From Cristatella mucedo (taxonomy: Eukaryota; Bryozoa; Phylactolaemata; Cristatellidae), in contig WPIO01000012.1 in NCBI GenBank assembly GCA_009760855.2, positions 190,001 through 254,000 of the forward strand: a stretch of 64,000 nucleotides of DNA, read 5' to 3'. A model generated the notes under the pieces. That model had not been told where the DNA came from. It worked only from the letters and a program-made list of their open reading frames with translations, and made no database searches. The translations under genes and the position numbers were made by a program. Of the stretch, positions 1 to 13,900 are shown piece by piece. Every line of letters starts with the position of its first letter. Positions within the stretch are counted from its first letter, which is position 1.

Positions 1-61
1 GGCCGGAACAGAATAGGTATACAATCGTCCCGGGCATTTTCGGGCACCTGAGGGGTTGGGG

Positions 62-180
62 GGATATAATAATAATAATAATAATATTGCACTTGATAAA
101 GCGCCCTCAGAGAACTTAATCTCTTTCTAGGCGCTTTACATTTGCTGCAAAGTGATACGCAATAGAATAGTAAGTAAAAT
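62..180 (-). mobile_element. LINE 3' end fragment (dominant family)
   Basis: An ATA-rich run is followed by the 3' terminal sequence of the LINE that recurs through the window: the short motif cacttgataaagcgccctc, then the hairpin complement and 'ctttacatttgctgcaaag'. On the minus strand it reads hairpin then ATT tail, as expected for a severely 5'-truncated non-LTR insertion. No coding sequence remains in it. Confidence 0.8.
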
Positions 181-2291
181 CATGCAGTCTAGTGTCTTCC
201 TTTTCCTAGACAGGCATCACGGCTCACGCTTGTCGGACTGAGGTGCTGACGAGCAGCAGCCCCCCACGAGCTAGCATGGTGGAGCACACGAGCAGTACAC
301 GGAGGAGGAGTACACAAGCGAGTGTGGCTGCATTGGGGTCAGAGTACAACGCACACGAGCAATGCCTACACGAGTGCCTGTTTTGTTTGGCTGGGGCCGT
401 AAATTGCAACGTCCGAAATAGGTAGAAGCCGGAAACTGGAGAGTCGTCAGGTAAGGCGAGACACGAATTTCGGTCGGCTGAGCTGGCAGAGCAGATCCTC
501 GGTGGGGACCCAGCTGGGCTCCAACTGGCCTTAAACTCGACCTATAACCTGCACTGTGCAGCTGCCAGCCACACGTGGTCAAGTTGGTCAGCTCAGCTGG
601 TGCCACTGGACTGTTCAACCGCAGCTGCCAGCTGCTGCCCTCCTTCCTTCCATACTTCCTTGTCAGCAGCTTGCCCACTCGGTCCCCATTCAGCTCGGAC
701 TGGTACAACTGCCAGCTGCTGGCTCGAATCTCAGGCTCGAATCTCCGGCAACTTTAGCCGATGCCACCGGATCTCCTAGGAGGCCCTTGGACCCAGCTGG
801 ATGCAACGGTAGCCCAGCAACCAACCGTGTCTCCACCTCCTCCACCCTTGCTCACGCCCTCCCCTACTCTCCCTACTGCTTCAAAGCACAGCAGCAGCAG
901 CAGCAGCACCGAGGCAGCTAGCCAGCAGGCCGATCGTACCCTGACTGATTGACTAGCAACCGACCGAAGGCAGAGCCTGCCTTATGGGCCTGTTATAACA
1001 GCCTCTTGGCTGGACTCCTGGCAGGTGAGTGTGCCTGCGAATTTGCAGGCGCCTGTGTGGGAGGACGGCATGTGGGTGGAAGGGGTCCACTGGCAACCAC
1101 AGGCTGGCAAGGCTGCAGGCAATCAACTCTCGTGAGATCCACATCCCCCTAGCTCCGAGCTCTAACCTTGAGTTGTCCCTTCGCCATTAGCATATCGCAC
1201 GTAGGTGCACTCGAGTTGTCAGGGCACCGAGCCCCTCATTGCAACTGACTACCGAGCTCACCCCTGTAGTTTGGCCGTCTAGATCTGCCCAATAAAGAGT
1301 CGGTGCAGAGATCAGAAGGCCCGGCTCTGCTCTGCACTCCTCCGCCTGAATCCCAATCAGCCGTCAGTCGCCTTGGCATGGCTCTTCGGGAACAGGAGGG
1401 GGCCTGATAGATCCACAAGGTCGCTCGAGCGATAAGCTAAAGCCAGGCAGTCGGTGACAAGGCTGAGAATGACAGTGTCTGGCCTCACGGCGCAGTGCCC
1501 CAATGATCAGCCCACAGTTTAGCAGGCGCTCCATTAGAAGCATGCAATTCGCGAGCGCATACATGCAGAGATGGTCTGATCGGCGGTCGATGTGCGACAG
1601 CAGGGGGCGAGCGGCTAGTGGGTATACGTGGTCAGCAGAAAGGTGCTCACGAAAGCTGTCAGCATTGCATGAACGATCAGCTCAGCTCCACAGATGCACG
1701 AGGTCCCGGCGGTGCATGCGTGCAACTTTGCTCAGGAGTCTCGATATGTAGCCCGAAGCAGTGCAGCCAGAGAGAGATGCAAAGCTTCGTACTAAACGTT
1801 TCCGCACCACAGCTTGCCAATGAGCAACTCTCACGATGAAGTCTCCGACCGAATAGTAGTACTACTTGCCAGTCTTACTATCCCGCAGCTAAGAGATGCC
1901 GAGCATGCCGGGATTACGGGACACGGGCGTCGCTTTCGGTCGTCGAGCTAGCTCGGGCACACGGCTTCCTGCCGTCAGGCGCTGCGGAAGGCCCGACCGA
2001 GGCAACGCCACACTGCCAGGCTGCCTCCTCGGGCTGAGTGGCGGCGGCTGCTTAGCTCATGGTGGGTGGGCTGGCGGGTGGGTGTGCCAGTGTGCCACTA
2101 TTGACGTGAAAACTCTGCCTCACGAAAGAAGGGAATGAATGCAAATTAAAAGGTATTGCTGGTCTTCTACTAGTCGGCTCGGTTACAAAAAAGGCTAAAG
2201 GGTAATTCGACCCAGCGCTAAAAGCCACAACGCCAGCAGAACAGCACCAGTTCAACCGAAGCGCCAACCTCGGTGTGCGCTCTTAGCACAG

Positions 2292-2372
<81 letters not shown>

Positions 2373-3943
2373 TGTGCGTACATCTGCTCAGCAACTTCAA
2401 CTGTTCGCAGAATCAAGTGGTAATTGGAATTGGGTCACTTGATGACTGACTGTGCGCTCGGTGCGCTCATCTTGATACACCAATATCACCTCTGACGAAA
2501 GCGACGACAATCGTCACACAGCACACGCACTTTGCGGTGGCTCAAGTACGAGCTCGAGCGGCAGGGGAGAGATTGGTATCGAGCTACGAATCGCCACGAG
2601 ATTCCACCGAAGAAGTACGCTGAGCCTCAGCCAACTCAAGCTTTGCGCTGCCTGCATGCAGCAGAGAAGCCCTACCATTGCAAAGCGCTGGGCGCCAGTG
2701 AACCAGCGGAACTACAACTGCTTGGCAGAGAGTAGGTGGCTAAGGTGAAGGGCATCGAGTCCACACGACCCAGCAGCTCACCAGGGCCACCTACCACCAC
2801 CGAGCGCGCGCATTCGGCCTCCCCCAACCACGCAAGCCCGCCGCCGCCGCGAGCAGCAGGAAGGCTGCACGCACTGAGCCCGGCGGCTCTGCAATGGCCA
2901 CGCTGCGAGCAGCGCTGGCGTCTCGGCACGCCGTGCGGCTAGAGAAATCGCATCGTTTGGAACTCAGTGGCGCCGGTTTCTGGCCCGGTGGCCGCTCTTG
3001 TTTGCTGGGTTTGCCCCGCTTGAGCTTGGTGGTCAAGTTGGTCAAGAGCGCACTTGCCGAGCGCACACAAGTACGGCCGCCACTGCGCGAGCACCGCGCG
3101 GCCAGGTGGCGAGCGTGCAGCGGGAAGCTAGGGCCCAGACCGATTGCGTCCATCCCAACAGCTGCCCGATAAATTGACGGTCGTCACATCCGATGAGATT
3201 CGCACGTTCTAGTGAAAGAGCTGACGAAAGGCAACACTACGCCGGCAAGGTGTTCGCAATGCTTAAGATGCAAAGATGAGGACAAAAGAGGAGCGTGAAA
3301 TAAAAATAAAATGACATCCCACCGTTCTCCGCCGTGTACTTGGTTTTCGAGCACGTTAGCTAGGCAGAAAAGAAAGGAGCCCCCTAGTTTTGTTAGCAGC
3401 ACGCGCTTCCTCCTAAAGGCGTTCTCAACCTCACACACTATGTGAAGATGTGCGCCGAAAATCAACACTGCCCATCTCCTTTGGGTGGAAGAGGTGGGGA
3501 CGGAGCACGAGCAAGTACTCACGGACAAGTTCGATGAAGGGGGACAATCGTTCGGAAGTGAGAGGGGAGAGCAATGGGCCAGCTTCACAAAAAACCGACC
3601 GTGCTGCATTGCCAGACAGAAGTGACAGGCAGCTAACATCCGAAACTTCCAAGAGGAACACGTGGCCTAGGAGTTGAAGCGCCACCAGATGCGCGCGTCC
3701 TCCTCGACCTGCGTGTCACCTTCACCACCCCCCTTAGCGTCCTCCGCGAGGCAGACGACAGGCAGACACACCATTCCCTTTGCAGATTGCATCCCCTCCG
3801 GAGGTGGTTACGGCGCACTACTGCACTCGACCGATTGTGACAAGGCTGGTGTGAACCACAGCACAAGCCGTCAACCCAAGGTCGAGGCGCGTTGAGCACA
3901 CGGGGCAGGCGCTGCAGCAGCCGAGCATAGCGGCCGAGCAGGA
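181..3943. other. Upstream region of the LRR-Ig gene, no gene recognised
   Basis: I see no conserved protein here on either strand. Apart from the CA microsatellite at 2293-2368 it is unique sequence of moderate to high GC, rising toward 3944. It presumably holds the promoter and 5' UTR of the LRR-Ig gene, but I cannot place a transcription start. Open frames in the interval are short and resemble no family I know. Confidence 0.5.
2293..2368. repeat. (CA)n microsatellite, about 38 units
   Basis: Uninterrupted CA dinucleotide run of 76 bases read directly from the sequence. Confidence 0.98.
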
Positions 3944-5304
3944 ATGAAGTGCCAGCCGCAGCGAGGCGCCGAGCGTCGTCTGCTGCAGCAGCAGGAGGAA
4001 GCCGTGACGGGACGGCGACTGCTGCTGCAGCTCCTCTGCCTGGTCGCGGTAGCGTGGCCGGCTGCGCAGGCGCAGTGCACGAAGTCGGACGTGACGCTGA
4101 CCGGCGGCCTGCGAACCGTCACCTGCAACCGGGTGCAGCTGGACTCGGTGCCAGATGCGCCGGCCGTGCCGGCAGGCACCGAGTCGCTTGCTCTGCCCAA
4201 CAATCGCATAGCGGCTCTCAGCCACGCCTCGCTGGCCCGGCTAGCCGGCAGCCTGCAGGAGCTCGACCTGACCAACAACTACCTCGACGCCATACCGCCA
4301 GACCTGTTCGCCAACATGACCAAGCTGCGCAAGGTCGACCTCAGCAAGAACAGGTGAGCTCGCGGGAAGGGCACGACAAAGCACGACCTGTCTGCCTGCA
4401 ATCGCACATGCGCAGTGCACAGGGCTGCATCTGCTGGTGCTGCTGCTACCGCCATCCGTCGACCGGATGTCAAGCAGGATTCCCGAGTATTAAATGCGGC
4501 CACCCGCTGCTAACAAGACAGCACTGCAGCAAGTGCTTCTGCATGTTAGACCCCTGCTATCGCTGGCCAAGTGTTCCCTGTGTTCTATGTGTTATAACTA
4601 CACTGTGCATTCGTGCGTATGCACTATGCCTGTGTATAAGTGTGCGGGTGGGCGCGCCGGTGTGTGCATGCCTTTGCGCATGCGTGTGAGCCTTTGTAAA
4701 TGTGGCTGTGCTTGCACGTGTGGGCGTGTTTGTACGCGATGATGTGTTTGCACGTATGATGGGTATTCTCTCGATCCGCTCGGCGTCAGGCCGCGCCGGC
4801 TCGAAGCGCTGCCCTCGCCTAAAACTGAAGTCGGTCGGCAAGGGGATCTGGCGATGGCAGAATCTGGCGATGGGATGGGCGGCGACAGAGGCACTGCCGG
4901 CTCAGGGCTCAGGCCGCGCCTGGCTTCCCTTTCTGCCCCACAGGCTGCGCACGATGCCGCAAGGATTCATCACGACGGCGCCCTACGTCGAGGAGCTGAT
5001 ACTGGCTCGCAACCAGTTCCCCGTGCTGCCCTCGCGCTTCCTGCAGGGCATGCCGCGACTGCGGCGCCTCGTCTTGGCCGACTGCGCGATCGAAGAGATA
5101 CAGCCGGACGCGTTCGTCGCCCTGGCGGCGCCCGCGCTCGCAGAGCTCGACCTATCGAACAACGCGCTCGAGCAACTGGACGCGCGCGTGGAGGCAGACA
5201 TCTTCAAGCCGACGCTCACCGCGATCCGACTGTACGAAAACTTCTGGAGATGCGACTGCAAGCTGAGGTGAGAGAGACAGCCAAGAGCAAGAGAGAGAGG
5301 GAGA

Positions 5305-5348
<44 letters not shown>

Positions 5349-8017
5349 AGAGACAGACAGACAGACAGAGAGCAGACAGACAGAGAGCAGACAGACAGAG
5401 ACTGAGAGCAGACAGACAGAGAGAGGGGAGCGATTGGGGTAACACCCACGCTCCGTCAAGCATCCCCACTGGCTCCGGAGTCACACTAAACACACAAACA
5501 TTCGCTAACGTAATTTGCCTGATGAGTTGTCAATAAAACTTTTCTCGGGCCTCGTATAGAACCTCTTATTAACTGAACGAATTTACAGCCACTGAAGCAG
5601 CGGTCACACTGCTAGGGTTTTGTTTACTTTTTTGCACCCTCAATTGCAGGTGGCTGAGGTCAGCAGTCGATGCTCGAAAGGTCAAGTGGACATTCGACGG
5701 CGACACGTATGTGCCAAAGTGCGAGGAGCCAAAGAAGCTAAAGCACAAAAGCTGGCAGCTGGTTATGGAGGCCGAGTTCGGCTGCAAGCCGTCCATCGTC
5801 GAGCAGTCGAGGACCAAGCGCACGCGATTCCTACCGGGTGAGCGCCGAGCACGCTAGCCGGGGGTGGGGGGGAGGCGCCAAAAGCAAGCAACACTGCCGG
5901 TGTGACCCCGGCCAAGGCGACAGCGCCGAAGGACGGCGCTGCAGATTACATTTGCGCTGCAGATTACACAGATTACGTGGTCGACAGCAGTCCGGTCACG
6001 AGGCACTTCGTGCGAGCACCACCTGCTGCTGCCGCCATCAGCCCCCTCGTAACACATTGCAGCCGACGCCGTTTTTTTGTAGGGATGCGAATGACGCTGT
6101 CCTGCGCATTCGACAGCGACCCACCGGCGATCGTTAGGTGGTCACACGACGGAGCCAGCCTGGACACGGCGCACCGCTACTCGTTCAGCACGGCGCAGAA
6201 TGGCACCGTGATGACGGCGCAGCTGAGCGTGCCGAGTGCCACGGCGCGCGACGAGGGCATGTACGTGTGCACGGCGGCGAGCAGCTTCGGGTAAGTTCAA
6301 CAAATAGAGGAGACGCTAAGGCACTCGCTCGCACCAGCGGTGGACGACAGTGGTCGCAGCAGTGGCCAACGAGCGCCCCTCTCCATCGATGCCCCTCTCC
6401 ATCGATGCGGTCTGACCTATACGCTATGCGCGGTTCCACGGTTGCTTGCCGCAAGTTGGCCGATTTCTTTTGCAGTACTGACAATGCGTCTATTACCGTC
6501 TCAGTGTCACCCGAAGGCAATGTTGAAGCTGTCGAGGACCTGGGTGGCATTTCCACGACTACGATCATAGCCATAGCCGTGGCGGGAGCAACAACGATCA
6601 TAGCCCTGGCCACTGCGGCATACTGCGCCCGCCAGCGTATAGTCCAGAGGGGCACCTATCTGAACGCAAAAGTACGCTCGGCCCGCCATTTGTGCAAAAC
6701 CACTACGACCCCTCGAGCACATGACCCCTCATTTCAGCACACGTTCGAAGGGAGCACGGACACGTGCAAACACACACACACGTTGATTATACAGTACATA
6801 CACTCACACTCACATTTCTGTGCGTACACAGGCTCACAAGCGTGCACTCAATGCTGCGTACACATGCACCAACCCCACACGTGCAGCATCAAGCGCGATA
6901 CCACAAGCATCATTGCGTGTGACAATAGCTTGCTAACGCAGGTGCAAATGTAACCAGCTGAGCACGAAGCCAAGCCGCAACAAACCCTTCCCACCAACCA
7001 ACGACTCCGTGTCCAGCAGCAGCTGCCGACTGGTCTTGCGTCGGTCCCTGGCTGCTATCTCTGCGAACGATGCAGAGCCCCCCCCCCCCCCCGCCAAGAC
7101 CGCCATCCTCTGCTCGCAATGCACGCTTCACTTTCGAAAAATGGCTCCAAACGCAGTAGTGCGTTTTTCTCCCACACGTAGGATGAAGATATGCCGATGC
7201 TACTCCAGTCGCCGACGTCAGCTGGCGGCGCGCAGCACGCGACGATGCTGGCCACCGTTGACGACTACGAGCCGCCGCCGCGTGAGCACGAAGCCAGCCT
7301 CCTCGGCGAGGCTTGCGCTTCGCCGCCGCAGCTGGCCTCGGCCAAAGGCGGCTTCAGCAGCAGCAGCAGCAGCAGCGTGGCCGCCCCGCCCGACATCATC
7401 AAGCACTACCCGGAGGTGGGAATCGGCCGATTCCTGCGCCATCCACCGCTCTTGCACTCGTCCTCGCCCACGAGAGCGGCGCGACGAGAAGAGGGGCGCA
7501 GCTCGTCAGCAAAGCCAGCCAGCTGTCCTCTCTCCCTCGCTCGCTCCTGAGGCATTGCGCTTCTGCTCCGTCTTGTTTGAAGGAGCAGGAACCACTAATG
7601 CACCGCGAGCCGGTGGCGCGGCTGGCGGCGCCCGCAGCAGTGGACCCCGTGACCGAGTATCCACACGACGACGCCGGCTACCGCGAGTACAACGCCTACC
7701 TGGCCATGATCGCCGAGCCGCAGGCGATGGCCGCAGCCGGCAGCGGAGGCGAAGACGACGACGAGCGGCTAGCCGATGTGGAGCCGGAATTTGCGACAGG
7801 GCTGGGTGGCGCTGCAGGCGCGGTCGGCGATCCCAGCAGCTCGTACCAACTTCGAGCGACAGCACCCGCATCTGGCGGCGCCGCCCTGGCGCTGCCGCCT
7901 CATCAGAGGACGCTAGGGCAGCCAGCGATGGCTGCAGCGTCGGCAGCTGCACAGCAGCCCGCCGGCATGACGCTGACCCACGGTTCAACGCTCAATACCA
8001 TACCCGAAGAGAACTAG
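3944..8017 (+). CDS. Kekkon-like leucine-rich repeat and Ig domain transmembrane protein
   Basis: Spliced coding exons: 3944-4353, 4944-5267, 5650-5837, 6083-6290, 6476-6671, 7182-7415, 7589-8017. They total 1989 nt and encode 662 aa; every junction is GT-AG and phases agree. Residues 1-43 form a signal peptide with a hydrophobic core. An LRRNT cap starts at Cys45, followed by about five leucine-rich repeats (to about 225) and an LRRCT cap with the WRCDCKLRWLR signature. One I-set Ig domain (about 305-385) shows the LSC, VRW and DEGMYVC landmarks. A single helix at about 405-427 spans the membrane. The 235-residue tail is Ala/Ser/Pro-rich with several tyrosines (DDYEPP, YREYNAYL). The order LRR-Ig-TM-long tail matches arthropod Kekkon receptors; vertebrate LRIG, LINGO and AMIGO proteins are related alternatives. 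A cell-surface adhesion or signalling role is inferred. The start is the first Met before the signal peptide; 5' UTR exons are not located. Confidence 0.85.
5291..5424. repeat. Purine-rich (GA)n and (CAGA)n tract in intron 2
   Basis: Degenerate GA and CAGA repeats of about 135 bases begin about 24 bases after the 5' splice site of the LRR-Ig gene's second intron. Read directly from the sequence. Confidence 0.95.

Positions 8018-9548
<1,531 letters not shown>

Positions 9549-9615
<67 letters not shown>
9549..9615. repeat. (TG)n microsatellite flanked by AT
   Basis: TG run of about 67 bases with short AT runs on both sides, immediately before the palindrome at 9623. Confidence 0.97.
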
Positions 9616-9616
<1 letters not shown>

Positions 9617-9622
9617 ATATAT

Positions 9623-9802
9623 ATCAGTACCCAGGTCGGGGCTCGAGTCCTTCATGTCTTTATTGCCTGCTGAAAGCGGGTGATGGCTGCTAAGGCTGTT
9701 CTGCAGATATCTGCAGAACAGCCTTAGCAGCCATCACCCCGCTTTCAGCAGGCAATAAAGACATGCCTGCTGAAGGACTCGAGCCCCAACTAGGGTACTG
9801 AT
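9623..9802. repeat. 180-bp palindrome made of two inverted SINE B bodies
   Basis: The two arms are 9623-9708 and 9709-9802 and are reverse complements of each other. Differences are few: a short mismatch near the outer end, one 7-base insertion in the right arm and one 1-base insertion. The centre is ctgcagat/atctgcag with no spacer. Each arm resembles the body of SINE B (box B-like 'ggctcgagtcc', then 'gcctgctgaaagcgggtgat' and 'aaggctgttctgc'). It is a fold-back copy of that SINE. Confidence 0.85.
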
Positions 9803-9899
9803 GTGTGAGCGAGCACCTTACCCCGAGGCTAAGGCCCAAGGGCAAGCCTGTCATTCACACAAACTGTCATGGCCGAGCACGATCAGATTTGGCTGTTTG

Positions 9900-10028
9900 C
9901 TTATTAACCAAAGCATGAATAGCACCGAGTCCAGAAGAAGTCGTCTGCCGCCGGGCTTGAGTCACGAGGACTTAGTGAGAGGGAAACCAGCTGTAGAGCC
10001 ACTCCCCATAGCCGACTGAGCCACTCAT
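9900..10028 (-). mobile_element. Possible third tRNA-derived SINE
   Basis: On the minus strand 'gagtggctcagtcggctat' resembles a tRNA box A region. About 60 bases later 'gtgactcaagcccgg' is a degenerate box B. Only one copy was noticed in the window, so family status is uncertain. Confidence 0.3.
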
Positions 10029-10325
10029 TCACCACCTCAAAACACTTGAACCATTTGAAGCAACTCATAATATCACCTCCAGAAATTAATCAATTATGTC
10101 TGCTAACTAACGTCGGTTCGGGTCACTAGAGAATCACACATGCTCTGACAGCAGCTGCGGCAAATTGCATACATGCTACTGGAGGCTGAAGGCAAGATGC
10201 TAGCCTTCAGTGAAATAATGGCGGTTTGTAGGCTAAGCTATGCTTCACCATCTTATCGTGAGATGAAGTGTGCTGACTACCTACAACAGCCACGCCGAAC
10301 GCTACTTAAGCTGAGAGTGCAAGCG

Positions 10326-10478
10326 TTGGTTTAGCCCAATGGTTAAGGTGCTTGCTTATAACGACTGAGACCAAGGTGAATGTACTTGATGACCGAGGTC
10401 GTGGGCTCGAGCCACCTGGCATATGTGAAGCGCCTGAATAGAGATTAAGTTCTCTTACGGCGCTGAACAAATAAATTA
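10326..10478 (+). mobile_element. SINE A (tRNA-derived, LINE-like 3' end)
   Basis: The head 'tttagcccaatggttaagg' fits a tRNA box A and 'gtcgtgggctcgagcc' fits box B. The 3' part 'gcgcctgaatagagattaag' followed by 'ttctcttacggcgct' resembles the terminal hairpin of the local LINE. It ends in an A/T-rich tail that grades into the TA repeat. Confidence 0.8.
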
Positions 10479-10590
10479 TATATATATATAAATTATATAT
10501 ATATATATATATATAAACTATATATATATATATATATATAAACTATATATATATATATAAACTATATATATATATATATATATATATATC
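10470..10590. repeat. (TA)n tract with periodic AAAC interruptions
   Basis: Alternating TA runs broken at intervals by 'aaac' or 'aaat', forming an expanded tail of the adjacent SINE A copy. Confidence 0.95.
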
Positions 10591-10975
10591 TTTGCTGAGT
10601 TACATATGACGATAAACACATAGATACACACAGGAAAGAAAGCGGACAACACTCACTGGCGACAGGGATCTTGCTTACCTTAAGGATGACCGGGCCAAAT
10701 CAACAAGCCAGTGCGGCCTTCGGGCAAATTTGCTTATGCTGCCTTTTTCACATACCGCCAGAAACATGCAGCGGATGCAACAAGGCTCGGTGGGCTTAGC
10801 AAACACACAGACACTAGCACACGTGCAAGCCCACATCTGGGCTGTCAGCTCTGCTCCGACACAGCATCACCGAGCCCACGCCCAGCCCCTGGTGCTCAGG
10901 TGCATGCCGCCAAGCAGGCCGCAGGCCGGGTTCACGAATTAAGAAGGCGGGCCCGGGTTCATGCATCTCGCTTAC

Positions 10976-13900
10976 CTTTTGCCAAATATGATCGAAGTTT
11001 ATACCCAGCTCTTCCAGCAGCGGTGGCTCGTCGTCGAAGTTGTCCGACGTGGGCTGCGTGTACAATGTATCCGGTGTCATTATGCTGCCGGTGTACAGTG
11101 CGCCGGCATTGCCCACGGCTGCGGCTGCCACCGGCTGGGCGTAGGCACCTCCGTATGCTCCGTAATCGCTGGTGCTCGGAACGTAAGAATAGTCAAATTG
11201 CTGAAAGCCTCTGCAACGATTGTGGCATCACACGGAACAGATCAAGAGGTGACCTCCGAAAGCCGTCGCAGCCAATGCATCACAGCTCAGGAAGCTTGTA
11301 ATGATGAAACGTCAGCGCCAGATTCCAGGCAGGCTACACAGAAACAGATATACTCCTTTCGCGGCTAGTAACCAACCAGGCACTCTATGCAGTTGCTGTG
11401 AGGAAAAGTATGAGAGCTAGGGTTCCACGGGAAGCCACATCGTCATTATGATTGGCTGCAGGGACAGCCAATGGCACTGGCTACATACACATGTCGTGTG
11501 GGGGTTCGGCAGCCCCCCCAAACTTTTGGCAAACCGAGATCCAGATTCAACCAACCTGGGAAAATGTCTGGGTATGCACGTGACTAGGAACCCAGAAAAA
11601 AGGCTGATGGCACAGGCTGCTACTCGATGGTTCGTGGAGCCTGCTACATGCTCGCTTGGCCAGAAACAGGTGCAGCAAGCAGTGAGCAAGCCTGCTCGAG
11701 AAGAAGCTGACAGAGGGTAATAACCACACATGCTACATACTAAGCAGAGGTCATCCAGCCTAGACAAGAGGTCATCTAGCCTCAGTTGCCAGTGAGAAAT
11801 AGCAAGCTTGCCACTTGCCAAGCAAGTCTGCACGCGCACACACACAAATGCACACAAACACACACTCACATGCGCACATACATGCAAGCCTGAGTGCACA
11901 CACACACACTCACATTCGGGTATACAAACAGGCACACGGGTCGTTGGATGCTGCACTGACCAAGCTTCAAAAAGTATGCTGAATCTTAAGTAACATTTGA
12001 GAGTCTCATAGCTTGCATGCCTCGTGAGTTATTGCTACGCCTGCAGCTTGAAGGATGTACAGCATTACGTGGCAGAGGTACTAGGTTACCTGTCCGAGGT
12101 CACTGGAAGACGCTGAGTCTAATACAAGCAACAGTTCGTAAACTAATGTAAACTCCTATTCTAGTCCGGGTTCTTAAGAATATGGTTCAGTAGTGCACTG
12201 ACGATTCAGCATTAAAAGCATAAGTAAGTATTCAGACCTTCTAAATGCTAGCTGTTTAACACGGTTTGAGAGCAGCAAGCCATTCTCCTCGGAGATGTGC
12301 TGCTTCTATGATAGTATGCTTCAACAGGGCTAGCCACCAAGGTCATGCTGTTAGGGAACAATAACAGCGCAGGAAAATAACTGTTAGATGGCCATAACAG
12401 ATCCGCAGAGCAGCACTTCTATGACCAGGTGCCAAATAGAGTTCTCGTAAAGTCAAGACCGCATCACCACAGACATGCCCAAGGAGTGTGCCCAGCACTT
12501 GGATATGGAGCTGAGAGGAATGCACTGACCCTTCCTCTTACCCACACTATCTTTGGCCGCCACAAGCAAGGTCAAGGTTTAATTATTGTCCTTGGCACAA
12601 TCCTGAGTAGTTCACTGTATCACCGAGAATGAAGAGGTATGCTTGAAACTGCCTGTGCAAGGTGAATTGATTGCTGATTGATTGATGAGTAATGCACGGT
12701 TGCTCGTACTTTAAAACCAAATCTTGAGCCAGTGGCAAGGTCCAAGCACTTCAGAACCAGGTCGTGGGTTCGAATCCAGCAGGTGGAAAGAGGTGATGTA
12801 GCCACTAAGGCTCATCAGCCACGTAATAAATGAGGCTGCTGAATCAGCTGGCCTTTACTCATTACACGAGGAGGCAAGGATCAACCAAGTACCAAAAGCC
12901 TTCTTTTGCTTCTTGCATCTGTCACCTCCAGCATTGACTTCACGGCATTTAAGTCATTTAGTTCTCTTAAGGCGTTATAAAGGGATAAAATATTGTATTT
13001 GCATTACCGACGACTGCTTATAAGATTAAGCTAAGACCGGCCAATAGCCATTCTTATATGCAAAGTTCTCCCAAATTTTCCCATATGCGGAGTGAGACTA
13101 ATATTGCAAAAATATCTGGGCTGCAGAAATGCTATTCTTATAAGCAGAGTGTTGCTATATCAGATATTCTCATACACCGTGTCGACTGTACTGTTATTAC
13201 TATTATTATTAAGCTAGAGACACATCTCATTCCCACAGCTTTGCCGGCACCTCAGCAAATGTATATTTTTGCCTCTGCGCTTTGCATTCATAAAGGTGCA
13301 TGATTCAGTGCATGTTACTAACCGGATTTCCTAGCAACTGGCCTTGGTTATCTTCTCATGCTGTTGCTGCTTGTCTATGCATAATGCTTTTGTACTTTTG
13401 TATGCTCGTCTATGCATGCTACCTCGCTTATCATTAACTCTTGGTTAATGCTACTCTGGTAGTGAGTTATACAGCACCTGGATAGATTTGATTCTCTTAA
13501 GGTGCTATATTTAAAAGATGTATTATTACTTTGGCTGTGCATGCCTAAAATAGCACCTTTCAAGTCCTTGGCAAATGCTAAGCAAACGTCAGACAGGATT
13601 GAGATACATTTATAGAAATGAGATATTTATTGCATCCAGCAAACCCTACATCATAGTGCTCAGACGGTGCAACACAATATGATCGTTTGAAAAAGGTGGC
13701 TTGGCTATGTTGGAAGCCCAACATTGCTCCAGACATTGCAGCAGTGGCCGTTCTGCGTGTTTTTGGAAACGGTAAGCAACCTATCATGACTGCATGAACG
13801 ATTTGTTAGAAATATTGCTAATTCATGCAAAGTCCCGTGTTCTGGTGAAATTTGGTGGACCAGAAGTTTATTAAACACTGAAATACTTTAGGTAACATCG

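Noticed and set aside
10681-10780. Candidate YIPF5 exon 3 on the minus strand (a frame with VDLAR before a GTAAG)
   Set aside because: It resembles the family's DLAGP motif only superficially. The surrounding frame lacks hydrophobic segments and has stops.
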